In this document: positions 25,705-33,406 of the stretch, piece after piece
Numbering within the stretch: the stretch's first letter is position 1
Layout: each line of letters opens with the position of its first letter
Assembly: GCA_015488775.1 (NCBI GenBank)
Contig: WFNF01000107.1
Coordinates: forward strand, 1-37,427
Length of the DNA stretch: 37,427 bases
Direction of reading: 5' to 3'
Source of the DNA: Helicobacteraceae bacterium
GTDB lineage: Bacteria; Campylobacterota; Campylobacteria; Campylobacterales; Sulfurimonadaceae
Program-made: the position numbers and the translations under genes
Notes under the pieces: model-generated
Database searches by the model: none
What the model was told of the DNA's origin: nothing
What the model saw: the letters and a program-made list of their open reading frames with translations, nothing else

Positions 25705-26403
25705 CTAGTTTTTGCAAAGAGCTAAATAAACTTGTTTAATCTTCTCAAGGTATATCTCTATAGTCTCTTTATTTAGATTTTTTATAACCTCAAACTCTGT
25801 TATAATTTTGTTCTCTTTTATATCTTTTAAGCTAACATTTAATGGTTTTAAAGTTTTATCAAAGTAGGGCAATAGCGGTAAAATTCTAACACCACAATCC
25901 TTACTTATATCATCTCTAAGTTTCTTAAATCTTGGTTTAAAATAATCATCATCACTATTTATAAACTCCCAAACATCTTTACACACACCCATCTCCAACT
26001 GATTTATAGGTAAAACACCACTAAATAAAATAGTTATAGGCATAGAACTCAACTTATCAACTTTTTTAACTCCAAAAATAGAGTTTTGATACTCATCACT
26101 TATATCTTTGATATAGTTAGCAAATTTATTAATCCTATAGCTTTGTTTAGAATCATCCTCGTAAGAGACAACAACACTAAGCGCTTGAGATATAAGATAT
26201 CTAAGTTTACTTGTTTTCATCTCACTATCATAGTCATCATAAGACATTTGAACTATAAATATTTCGCCATCAATACTTAGCGCTTTGATCAACTTATCAA
26301 CTTCTAGTTCAACATAAGTATTATCACTAATCATATTTTTTATCAACTCATAACTTTTTTCTGAACTGTCTTTTTGATATATATAATCTTTTAAATCTTT
26401 CAT
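25705..26403 (-). CDS. Hypothetical protein (232 aa)
   Basis: A soluble protein with mixed alpha/beta pattern. I do not recognise a family. Strand-like segments include GEIFIVQMSYDDY and PITILFSGVLPI, and a helix-rich C-terminus ends KETIEIYLEKIKQVYLALCKN. One Cys-Gly pair (DCGVRILPLLPYF) is followed by a hydrophobic strand. AAAGG lies 8 nt before the ATG. It is divergent from the topoisomerase-tail-like gene and 76 nt downstream of the MQVSS gene start in the reverse direction, so it is likely a separate unit. Confidence 0.7.
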   Translation of the reverse strand: MKDLKDYIYQKDSSEKSYELIKNMISDNTYVELEVDKLIKALSIDGEIFIVQMSYDDYDSEMKTSKLRYLISQALSVVVSYEDDSKQSYRINKFANYIKDISDEYQNSIFGVKKVDKLSSMPITILFSGVLPINQLEMGVCKDVWEFINSDDDYFKPRFKKLRDDISKDCGVRILPLLPYFDKTLKPLNVSLKDIKENKIITEFEVIKNLNKETIEIYLEKIKQVYLALCKN

Positions 26404-26491
26404 TTTTAACCTTTATATGACAAAATGCAATATTTTTATAAATAATATTACAAAAAGTATAAAATATTGCTATAAAAACAAGGAGTTAGTG

Positions 26492-26839
26492 ATGCTTGGA
26501 GATTGCCCTTATTGTGATGATGGAAAAATTGAACAAACAAAAAAGATGGTACTTGGTAAAAACACTAAAATATATACTTGCTCAAATGCATCATTTCACA
26601 CAGAAGATGGAGAGATGTTTGAGTCAAGTGGTAAATGTAGCTATAGGATTTGGGGAAACTCTTTAAAAAAGTATGGTAAAAAAGCCATAGGTCCTCGTGA
26701 AGTATCACAGTTGTTGCAAGAGGGTGGTTTTATAGCAACTCTTCACTCAAAAACTGGTTTTGAATATAAAAAACATATTATAGCTCATGAAGAGTATGGG
26801 ATTGAAGTTTTATTTAATGAAGAGGTTGAAGAGGAATAG
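26492..26839 (+). CDS. Stand-alone topoisomerase-tail-like zinc protein
   Basis: A 115-aa protein starting MLGDCPYCDDGKIEQTKK. Cys pairs (CPYC, then C-x-C-type cysteines in YTCSNASF and SGKCSY) form a C4 zinc-ribbon resembling that at the C-terminus of DNA topoisomerase I. The second half, GPREVSQLLQEGGFIATLHSKTGFEYKKHIIAHEEYGIEVLF, resembles the topoisomerase C-terminal repeat. No catalytic topoisomerase part exists, so it probably binds single-stranded nucleic acid or a partner. ATG 26492 is chosen for the AAGGAG site 7 nt upstream; an upstream extension to 26417 lacks one. Confidence 0.7.
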   Translation: MLGDCPYCDDGKIEQTKKMVLGKNTKIYTCSNASFHTEDGEMFESSGKCSYRIWGNSLKKYGKKAIGPREVSQLLQEGGFIATLHSKTGFEYKKHIIAHEEYGIEVLFNEEVEEE

Positions 26840-26856
26840 CTATTTTATCCTCTTTT
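26829..26856 (+). terminator. Hairpin at the end of the zinc-protein gene
   Basis: AAGAGGA (26829-26835) pairs with TCCTCTT (26848-26854), followed by TT. It overlaps the stop codon region of both this gene and the converging thioredoxin-like gene, whose stop begins at 26840, so it may serve both. Confidence 0.5.
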
Positions 26857-27244
26857 GTAAATACTCTATAAAATCTTTTTTAGGTCTGTAACCTAGATGA
26901 AGTTCAAACTTTGTATCGTCTTTATAGTTAACAAAGTATGTTGCAGGGATTCTATCACTCTCAAAGCGTTCAGGAAAGTCGTGACGCTCTCTATTGATGA
27001 TAAGTGGTATGTAATTAGCTTTTACAATTTTGTCCACTGTATCGCTACTAAGTGAGCGTTTTTCAAACTTACGACAAAAAGGGCAGTAGTTAGTTACAAG
27101 AACAAACATAATATCTTTTTTTTCTACTTTAGCTCTTTTTAAAGCTTTGTCATAATTAGTTTCATAAGACATTTTTTTAGCAAAACTATCTATGGAAGCG
27201 TTTGCAAAAGTTAGTAAAAGTGTTAGTGTTAGTAAAATTTTCAT
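26840..27244 (-). CDS. Periplasmic thioredoxin-fold protein
   Basis: A 134-aa protein with a signal peptide (about MKILLTLTLLLTFANAS). The redox motif CPFC at about residues 54-57 (TNYCPFCRKFEKR) and the cis-proline loop IPATYFV are characteristic of thioredoxin-like periplasmic reductases of the DUF255/thioredoxin_7 type. Its likely role is thiol handling in the periplasm. The ATG shares one base with the stop of the preceding exported protein, so they are co-translated. Confidence 0.82.
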   Translation of the reverse strand: MKILLTLTLLLTFANASIDSFAKKMSYETNYDKALKRAKVEKKDIMFVLVTNYCPFCRKFEKRSLSSDTVDKIVKANYIPLIINRERHDFPERFESDRIPATYFVNYKDDTKFELHLGYRPKKDFIEYLQKRIK

Positions 27245-27678
27245 TATTCATTATCCTCAATGTATTGATCTTTAAAACTCTCAAGTAAAAACTCTACACT
27301 TTCCATTAGTTCAAACTCCAATTCATCAATCTCTATGATGTCATCTGCAAGGTATGTTATAGCAAAAACTTCCTCTTTGTCATCAAGTCTTTGAACCTCT
27401 TCACCCATCAACAATGATATTTTTATAACAGATTTGTTATCAAGAGGGAGTCTAGTTATCATTATGGTTAGTGGTCTTGAAGAGTAACCATCTGTTTTAA
27501 TACCTAAAGAGTTAGCCATTTTTATTATCATCTCTTTTATAGGTTTTATATATGTTTTTGGCACCTCTTTAGTATTTATCTCAACAAGAGGGTAAACATC
27601 AGATATTTTAGTAAGTAAAAATGGTGATGAAGCGGCAAGGTAGCTACTAAAAAATATTAATATAAGAAGTTTTTTCAT
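27244..27678 (-). CDS. Hypothetical exported protein, partner of the thioredoxin-fold protein
   Basis: A 144-aa protein with a signal peptide (MKKLLILIFFSSYLAAS). No Cys in the mature part, so it is not itself a redox protein. It shows alternating strand/helix segments (PLVEINTKEVPKTYIKPIKEMI; RPLTIMITRLPLDNKSVIKISLLMG) and an acidic C-terminal helix. The family is unknown. It is the first gene of the operon behind the TetR-type operator. AAAGGA precedes the ATG. Confidence 0.72.
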   Translation of the reverse strand: MKKLLILIFFSSYLAASSPFLLTKISDVYPLVEINTKEVPKTYIKPIKEMIIKMANSLGIKTDGYSSRPLTIMITRLPLDNKSVIKISLLMGEEVQRLDDKEEVFAITYLADDIIEIDELEFELMESVEFLLESFKDQYIEDNE

Positions 27679-27690
27679 ATTGTTCCTTTA

Positions 27691-27739
27691 AAACAGACTA
27701 GTTGGTTTGTATACTAACTTACTATATATTAAAAGTCAA
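27691..27739 (-). promoter_or_regulatory. Promoter and TetR-type operator of the exported/thioredoxin operon
   Basis: On the minus strand a -35 TTGACT (27739-27734) and a -10 TAGTAT (27716-27711) are 17 nt apart. Just downstream, at 27691-27708, lies an 18-bp near-palindrome AAACAGACTAGTTGGTTT centred on ACTAGT. It has AAAC/GTTT outer arms and sits at the expected start of transcription, where a bound repressor would block. The TetR gene ends inside the -35, so regulator, operator and operon are adjacent. Confidence 0.6.
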
Positions 27740-28338
27740 GTTTTTAAAGCAATAATATACTTTTTTAACTCTTGTGTGGAACTTTTATATATCTCAATAG
27801 AGTTGTGAACTTTAGCAGAAGCTATAGAACCCTCGATTGAAGATATTAAAAATATTGACACACTATACTCATCTACATCATCAGCTATCTCACCAAGTTT
27901 CTTAGCTTTTTGTAAAGCAATGATAAGTGCATCTTGCCAGTTTTCATATATAGCACTTATAGCTTTTGCAAAATCTTCATCTACTGCACTTAGTTCACTA
28001 GAAAGATTGTTTAAAGGGCACCCACTTTTTACACTAAATGGATTAGAATCATCTAAGGTGAATTTTTCAAATGAGTCTACACATTTAACTATAGCCTCAA
28101 TTATATTACTTTGAACATCTAAGGGTTTATCCCAAAGCTCATAAATAGCACCACCTAAAACTTTCTCTATACTTACTAAGGCTAAATCTTTTTTAGATTT
28201 AAAATGATGATACAAACCACCTTTAGATACATTGGCTTCATCTAAAATATTGTTTAACTTACTTGCACTATAACCCTTGTGATATAAAGAGTTAAACATT
28301 GTAACTATAAGTTGATTTTTTACTTTAGTATCTTGCAT
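27736..28338 (-). CDS. TetR/AcrR family transcriptional regulator
   Basis: A 200-aa protein with the N-terminal TetR helix-turn-helix at about residues 10-55: GYSASKLNNILDEANVSKGGLYHHFKSKKDLALVSIEKV. The C-terminal part resembles the TetR_C ligand domain of the YcdC/NemR-like group with GCPLNNLSSELS, which includes a cysteine (GCPL motif) sometimes used to sense electrophiles. It probably represses the downstream exported/thioredoxin operon. Confidence 0.9.
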   Translation of the reverse strand: MQDTKVKNQLIVTMFNSLYHKGYSASKLNNILDEANVSKGGLYHHFKSKKDLALVSIEKVLGGAIYELWDKPLDVQSNIIEAIVKCVDSFEKFTLDDSNPFSVKSGCPLNNLSSELSAVDEDFAKAISAIYENWQDALIIALQKAKKLGEIADDVDEYSVSIFLISSIEGSIASAKVHNSIEIYKSSTQELKKYIIALKT

Positions 28339-28352
28339 TGTTTATTTAACCT

Positions 28353-28980
28353 CTATTTTAAAACTTTAAACTCAACTCTTTTATTTATCTCTAAAGCCTT
28401 AGGATTATCAATCGCTAGTAATGGTTTTGTATCTCCATACCCAACTGCTTTAATCCTTCTTGCATCAACACCCAAAGAAACTATATAGTCTTTAACACTT
28501 TGAGCTCTGTCTTATGAGAGCTTAATATTTTTATCTTTATCACCTTTATGATTAGAGTGGCCCTCTATCTCTATTTTAGCATTATTATATTTGATCAGTA
28601 AATCAGCAATCTTATCTAAGGCTTTTTTTGAATTTTCCTCTATATTAGCACTACTTAAAGCAAATTCAACAACTTGTGATGAAACTATCTTTTTTAAATG
28701 CATTTGAAATATCAACATTGTCATTTATATCTGTTTTAACATTTTTAGGGTTAACAATGACATTTTCAAAACCACCACCAAGTATTTTTTCTATAGAAAT
28801 GATGAAATACTCTAAATTTTCAAGTTCGTCATCATCTTTAGTTTTGATTCTAAAACTAGATTCTTTTTGACCTTTTGGTATTTTTACAATTTTAATTGCA
28901 TCATAATCATCTTTATCTGCACTTCCTTGATAAGCTAAAGTAACTAACATATCAGCTTCAGCCTTTTGATTTAACTTCAA
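28353..28980 (-). pseudogene. Decayed Calx-beta/OmpA-domain protein gene
   Basis: Reading from 28980: a Calx-beta-like domain (ADMLVTLAYQGSADKDDYDAI, IPKGQKESSFRIKTKDDDELEN), then an OmpA C-terminal peptidoglycan-binding domain (VVEFALSSANIEENSKKALDKIADLL, IEIEGHSNHKGDKDKN, DRAQSVKDYIVSLGVDARRIKAVGYGDTKP). Two lesions break it: a frameshift at the six-base A/T run 28690-28695 that joins the two domains, and an in-frame TAA at 28514-28512 where LSEDRA is expected, probably GAA to TAA. The 5' end (signal peptide and earlier domains) is missing, so it is truncated too. Confidence 0.82.
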
Positions 28981-28982
28981 AT

Positions 28983-29468
28983 TTAAGTAAGATAACCCTG
29001 TAGTTTTTCATAATCTTGAGCGTTTAAGTTCTGTATATTTTCACTATCTAGTACCTCTGCAGCAGTAATCTCATTATTTTCATATAAATATTTAGCTACA
29101 CGTTTGCCTTGAGCAAAAAGTTCATGTTTAATAATCTGCTCTTGTGCATTATAAGTGATGTTATCTCCATGTAACTTACCCTCTACATACATTTTACTAC
29201 TCTTAACAGTTCTTTTAGCCTGAGATATAATGTACTTTTTCTCCACACCGTGACGTAAATTGTTAACAAAATAATCTACCTTAGCCAAGACACCACTTGT
29301 AGTGAAGTGTTTTACCTCTTTAACACCATCTGTAAGATAACTAAGCTCTCTCACAAAAGCATTTTTAGCATCATAGTAATCCTTAGTCACAAAGGTTTCA
29401 CCCTCATTGTAAGTTTCACTTTTTAAATTTTTACTTGGATATTTTGTCTGTTTTAAATTTTCTTTCAT
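28983..29468 (-). CDS. YwqK/MORN-like repeat protein
   Basis: A 161-aa hydrophilic protein with short beta-hairpin repeats such as VDYFVNNLRHGVEKKYI, MYVEGKLHGDNITYNA and ELFAQGKRVAKYLYENNEI, which match the MORN_2/YwqK-type pattern (G-x-x-HG-x-x-x-x-Y). No signal peptide is seen. Some relatives are annotated as antitoxins or immunity proteins, but here no toxin gene is adjacent. AAGGACA lies 6 nt before the ATG. It precedes the pseudogene remnant with 2 nt between. Confidence 0.72.
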   Translation of the reverse strand: MKENLKQTKYPSKNLKSETYNEGETFVTKDYYDAKNAFVRELSYLTDGVKEVKHFTTSGVLAKVDYFVNNLRHGVEKKYIISQAKRTVKSSKMYVEGKLHGDNITYNAQEQIIKHELFAQGKRVAKYLYENNEITAAEVLDSENIQNLNAQDYEKLQGYLT

Positions 29469-29531
29469 GATTGTCCTTGTGCATGCATTTTATCTAAATT
29501 TTGCATGAAAAGAGATATATCTAAATTAATA

Positions 29532-29567
29532 TTTGAGACTGTAAAAGAGTTATTTCACAGTCTCAAA
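29532..29567 (-). terminator. Long hairpin after the 469-aa lipoprotein gene
   Basis: TTTGAGACTGT (29532-29542) pairs perfectly with ACAGTCTCAAA (29557-29567), an 11-bp stem with a 14-nt loop, about 10 nt after the lipoprotein stop on the minus strand. No long T-run follows, only AT-rich sequence. Confidence 0.6.
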
Positions 29568-29577
29568 ACAGAGTATC

Positions 29578-30987
29578 TTACAAAGAACCTATGTTGTAGT
29601 ATGCAACAATATTTTCTGAACCGCCTCCGTATGATGCGTTAGTGTAGTCAAATTCAGAACAAGTTCTAGATTTGTATGTTGTCATATTTACCACTGAATA
29701 TGTTTTTGTGCTAATGCCTCCAGCATTTGTTTGTGAAATTGGCGTTGTAAATCCAAAATCAGTACAACTTTTTGCTGTACTTACTGCTGTAGAGCTAAAA
29801 CCTGCATTATTTTTATATGCACCAAGTAGTGATGTAGATGTTAACTCAGAAACATTTTTATAAATAATAACACTTGTGTATCCACTTAAATCTAAAACAG
29901 TATCTGATGGAGTTTCATCACCTTTAGTATCGCTTGGTGGTGTTACAACACTGTTTGAAATATTTATAACATAAAGTGTAGTTTTACCATTATTTAACTC
30001 AGTTACATCACTACCATTAGTTGGTGTTTGAGATGCAAAAGTGTATTCTCTTATATCATCACCATATTGACTGATAATAAGTTTTTTACCCTCAACTCTC
30101 CATTTAGGTGCTACATAAATACCTTTTGGATTTTTTAGTGTTAATGTATAGTCACTATTGAATGTAAATTTATCAAGAAAGCCCATATTTGTCATTTTAT
30201 TTAAAAGAAGAGCCTTTGCTAAGTCTGGAACTACTGAGTCTTTAACATCTTGCTTAAACTCAAACACATCTTGATCAGAAATCTTTTCAACATAACTTCC
30301 CAAATCAACAATCACTAGTTTTTCAAAATCTTTTGCATTTGCATTAGTACCTAAAGTATTTATTGTAGTAAACTGAGATATAACAGCATCTTCACTTGGC
30401 AAAGCATTTGAGTGTTCTTTTATATCTTTATAGATAGCGTTTGCTGCTACAAAAACATCTCTTGGAGCTTTAGAAGGAACTTGAAGCAACTCTTTAGCAG
30501 TGATTATAGTATCTGAACCTATTCCAGCTTCATTTAATCTTGATAGCAAGTCATTAAGTTTCTTTTCACGTACTTTTTCATCAACATCAGCTAAAAATGT
30601 CGTTATTGGAGTAACAGTAGTACCATATGATTTCATCTCTATGTCTAGTTTAATATCTGATGTATCCATCTTGCCATCATCATTTACATCTATCCATCCA
30701 CCATTAACAACTACTGGGTAAGTTGGAGCTTTTGCAAAAGTATAAATATTTTTACCTGATTTTTGTATTGCAACTTGTGCAGGAGTTGAAGAATCGCTTA
30801 CATTAGCATCGTAAACTTTTCCACGCTCTACTGTAATGTCCACTGTAGATGATTTTACTACTAGAGGTTTTTTTACATCATTGTTATTATTATCACTCGC
30901 ATTGTTACTATCACCACAACCTGTTACACCTAAAGTGATCAGAGATGCAAGCGCTAGACTCATACCTATTTTATTATTTTGCTTCAT
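29578..30987 (-). CDS. Large lipoprotein with EF-hand-like/dockerin-like calcium loop
   Basis: A 469-aa protein with signal and lipobox LGVTGC, lipidated Cys at residue 24. A low-complexity Asn/Asp stretch follows. Residues about 96-107 (DVNDDGKMDTSD) form an EF-hand-type calcium-binding loop as seen in dockerin-like and surface proteins. The C-terminal part has two Cys-containing repeats (SCTDFGFTTPI and TCSEFDYTNAS) that could pair. No family is recognised. Its location is probably the outer membrane or cell surface. Confidence 0.75.
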   Translation of the reverse strand: MKQNNKIGMSLALASLITLGVTGCGDSNNASDNNNNDVKKPLVVKSSTVDITVERGKVYDANVSDSSTPAQVAIQKSGKNIYTFAKAPTYPVVVNGGWIDVNDDGKMDTSDIKLDIEMKSYGTTVTPITTFLADVDEKVREKKLNDLLSRLNEAGIGSDTIITAKELLQVPSKAPRDVFVAANAIYKDIKEHSNALPSEDAVISQFTTINTLGTNANAKDFEKLVIVDLGSYVEKISDQDVFEFKQDVKDSVVPDLAKALLLNKMTNMGFLDKFTFNSDYTLTLKNPKGIYVAPKWRVEGKKLIISQYGDDIREYTFASQTPTNGSDVTELNNGKTTLYVINISNSVVTPPSDTKGDETPSDTVLDLSGYTSVIIYKNVSELTSTSLLGAYKNNAGFSSTAVSTAKSCTDFGFTTPISQTNAGGISTKTYSVVNMTTYKSRTCSEFDYTNASYGGGSENIVAYYNIGSL

Positions 30988-31116
30988 TTTTTAAATCCTT
31001 TGTTTTTGCTTGTTGACATAGTACAAAAAATTTATAACGTTTTTTGTAACAAAGATTTTCTAAACAAAGATTTACTAGTATTTTATATTTTGTTATTTTG
31101 ATGTAGATTGGGATTA

Positions 31117-31145
31117 TAGAGGTGTAACTAGAGAGAGCACCTCTA
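31117..31145 (-). terminator. Hairpin after the histidine kinase gene
   Basis: TAGAGGTG (31117-31124) pairs with CACCTCTA (31138-31145) through a 13-nt loop, directly after the kinase stop at 31148. The T-run is missing. The spacer 31010-31116 toward the lipoprotein start holds no gene. Confidence 0.5.
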
Positions 31146-31147
31146 AA

Positions 31148-32524
31148 TTAAATATCAATAGAAAAAGTTGAACCTTCATTTAATTTAGAGCTTATGTTTA
31201 ATCTTTTGTCATGTAAACCTAAAATAAAAGTTACTATTGCTAAACCTAATCCCATAGAGTTATCCCATGTGTTTTTCTCAACTCTATAAAATTTTGAACC
31301 AATCTTATTTAAGTCATTTTGATCAATACCTATTCCTTGGTCTGTTACACTTAAGCTATCTTTTGTTATTGTTACTAACACATCACCTTCGCTATATTTT
31401 AATGCGTTATCTAAAAGGTTAGTTACAACTAAATCTATCATTGTCTTATCTGCATATATTTTTTTATCTATAGCTTCAAGTTTAATCTCTCTATCTTTAT
31501 ACTTCTTTTTGATGTTGGTTATACATTCTTTAACAAGTATTTTGATGTTAAACTCACTCTCTTCTAAACTTAAGTCTCCATTTTCTAACTTTACAGAAAG
31601 AGCTAAACGGTCTATCATATCTGTAATTTTTTTTGAATTTTTTACTATTTTTCCTAAAAATTTCTTTTTTATCTTCTCAGGCATATCCTCATCATCTATG
31701 ATAGTCTCTGAGTAACCCATTATGGAGGCTATAGGGTTTTTAAACTCATGCGAAACAGCAGACAATATATCGTTTCTTTGTTTGTTGGATAATCTTAATT
31801 TTGCAGTATATTTTCTTCTTTGTTTATCTCTTTGATGTAGTTTTTTCACAAGATCTTTAAGAACTATAGATATTTTCAAAAATTCTTGGAAGTATTTGAT
31901 TATTAAAATAGATTTATAGTTTTTATTTGAAACTTCATCTAAATAGTTAATAATTTGGCTTATGTCATAATCTATTTTTTTAGACATATTGTAAGATATA
32001 ATCATAGCTAGCACTGCTATAAATGCAAAAACACCAAGTAACTCTATCCATAAACTATAAAATGAACCTATGATTTTCGATAGCTCTTTTGCAACTCTAA
32101 GGTAAACTATTTTATTGTTATAAGATATCTTTTTTGACATATACATAAAGTTTTCTTTTACGGTGTGGGAGTATCTTATAGCTAAACCATATTCTTGTGT
32201 TTTTAAAGCTTTTATCTCATACCTATTTAGATGGTTTTCCATCTTCTCTTTATTTGCAAATGACTCTGCTAAAACTAGACCATCTTTACCAACTACTGTT
32301 ATACGAAAATGTGTTAGTTTTGTTAGTTTACTAACATAGTTATCAAGGTTTTCAACCTCACCAATATTTAAAGATATAAGATCTATAACTTTTTTTAGTT
32401 TGTCCTCTGTTTCACTTAAAACAACCTCTTTTAAAGAGTAGTAAGATAAAAAAGAAGCAACAACTATAGTGCCTAAAAAAAGATATAAAAAATTATAAAA
32501 AAAGTATCTATGTATCTTTAACAT
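31148..32524 (-). CDS. Sensor histidine kinase
   Basis: A 458-aa membrane kinase. TM1 is at about residues 10-32 and TM2 at about 160-180, enclosing a 125-residue periplasmic sensor (a PAS/Cache-like pattern, FRITVVGKDGLVLAES). The H-box SAVSHEFKNP has His259; the N-box is VVTNLLDNALKYSEG; ATP-lid motifs DQGIGIDQND and GLGLAI follow. It forms a PhoR-like two-component pair with the OmpR-type regulator whose gene overlaps by 7 nt upstream. The signal is unknown. Confidence 0.92.
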   Translation of the reverse strand: MLKIHRYFFYNFLYLFLGTIVVASFLSYYSLKEVVLSETEDKLKKVIDLISLNIGEVENLDNYVSKLTKLTHFRITVVGKDGLVLAESFANKEKMENHLNRYEIKALKTQEYGLAIRYSHTVKENFMYMSKKISYNNKIVYLRVAKELSKIIGSFYSLWIELLGVFAFIAVLAMIISYNMSKKIDYDISQIINYLDEVSNKNYKSILIIKYFQEFLKISIVLKDLVKKLHQRDKQRRKYTAKLRLSNKQRNDILSAVSHEFKNPIASIMGYSETIIDDEDMPEKIKKKFLGKIVKNSKKITDMIDRLALSVKLENGDLSLEESEFNIKILVKECITNIKKKYKDREIKLEAIDKKIYADKTMIDLVVTNLLDNALKYSEGDVLVTITKDSLSVTDQGIGIDQNDLNKIGSKFYRVEKNTWDNSMGLGLAIVTFILGLHDKRLNISSKLNEGSTFSIDI

Positions 32525-33192
32525 AATGTGTAACCAACACCTCTAACTGTTTTAATATAATCCTTTTTTTTCTCTGGATCAATTTTTTCTTTAAGTCTAT
32601 TTATAGCTACATTTACAGTTCTATCTTGATAAAACTCATCATTTCCCCAAACTACATCAAGCAGATAATCTCTTTCTAAAACAACATTTTGGTTACTTAT
32701 AAGAGTATATAAAAGATCAAATTCTAGTTTAGTTAGTTCAATATTTTCTTTGTCAATAAAAAGTTTTCTTGAAGCAGTATTTAAAATTATATCTCTATAA
32801 GATACTTTATCCTCAGCACTACTTGTTTTTGTTCTTTTTAAGACCGCTTTGATTCTTAAAAGAAGCTCTTTCATATTAAATGGTTTAGTTACATAATCAT
32901 CCGCACCTCTTAAAAATCCCTCTTCTATGTCACTATCTTTATTTTTAGCACTTAGATATATTACTGGAACATTTATGCCATCTTCTCTAAGTGAGTTAAC
33001 ATACTCACTTCCCTCAACATTATTTAGATTTCTATCCATAATTATAAGGTCTATGCTCTCTTCATCTAAGGCCTGTCTTAAATTGTTAGGATTTGTAAAA
33101 CCCATAGTTTCAAAACCCTCTTTTGCTAGATTGTATTCTAAAAGTTCTAAGATATCTTCATCATCTTCCACTATAACTATAAGTGCATCCAT
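32518..33192 (-). CDS. OmpR/PhoB-family response regulator
   Basis: A 224-aa regulator: receiver domain with the acidic pocket EDD (9-11), phosphoacceptor Asp53 in IIMDRNL, Ser81 and Lys103 (YVTKPF), then a winged-helix DNA-binding domain from about residue 128 (TKLEFDLLYTLISNQNVVLERDYLLDVVWG, with the recognition helix in RTVNVAINRLKEKI). It is the first gene of the pair with the histidine kinase. Its targets are not visible. Confidence 0.93.
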   Translation of the reverse strand: MDALIVIVEDDEDILELLEYNLAKEGFETMGFTNPNNLRQALDEESIDLIIMDRNLNNVEGSEYVNSLREDGINVPVIYLSAKNKDSDIEEGFLRGADDYVTKPFNMKELLLRIKAVLKRTKTSSAEDKVSYRDIILNTASRKLFIDKENIELTKLEFDLLYTLISNQNVVLERDYLLDVVWGNDEFYQDRTVNVAINRLKEKIDPEKKKDYIKTVRGVGYTLC

Positions 33193-33406
33193 ATTTTAAC
33201 CTTTTAGATTTTTTTTATAATTATATATCTTATTTCATAAATTAGATATATATATTGGGGATTTGATAAGTTTTATATGATATTATTCGCATATAAACGT
33301 TCTCCCTGGAGTGTTGAGCGTTTTCTTTCAAAATTATTTCCCCTTTTATCTTATTTTTATATACTAAATGACATAATATAACAAAATACAATTTATGGAT
33401 TTTAAT
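33193..33406. other. Spacer upstream of the EAL-HDOD gene with a small GC-richer hairpin
   Basis: A mostly AT-rich divergent spacer without a gene. At 33295-33323 a patch stands out: AAACG ... CGTTT outer arms enclose CTCC/GGAG, giving a two-level hairpin with a bulge. It does not match a terminator and has no known family match; it might be a regulatory RNA element or the remnant of one. Confidence 0.3.

Noticed and set aside
26417-26491. Upstream start for the zinc protein
   Set aside because: No ribosome site and an unlikely N-terminus; ATG 26492 has AAGGAG at good spacing.
28983-29468. YwqK-like protein as an antitoxin with the Calx-beta/OmpA remnant as toxin
   Set aside because: The remnant is a surface-protein fragment, not a toxin; adjacency is not evidence of a pair.
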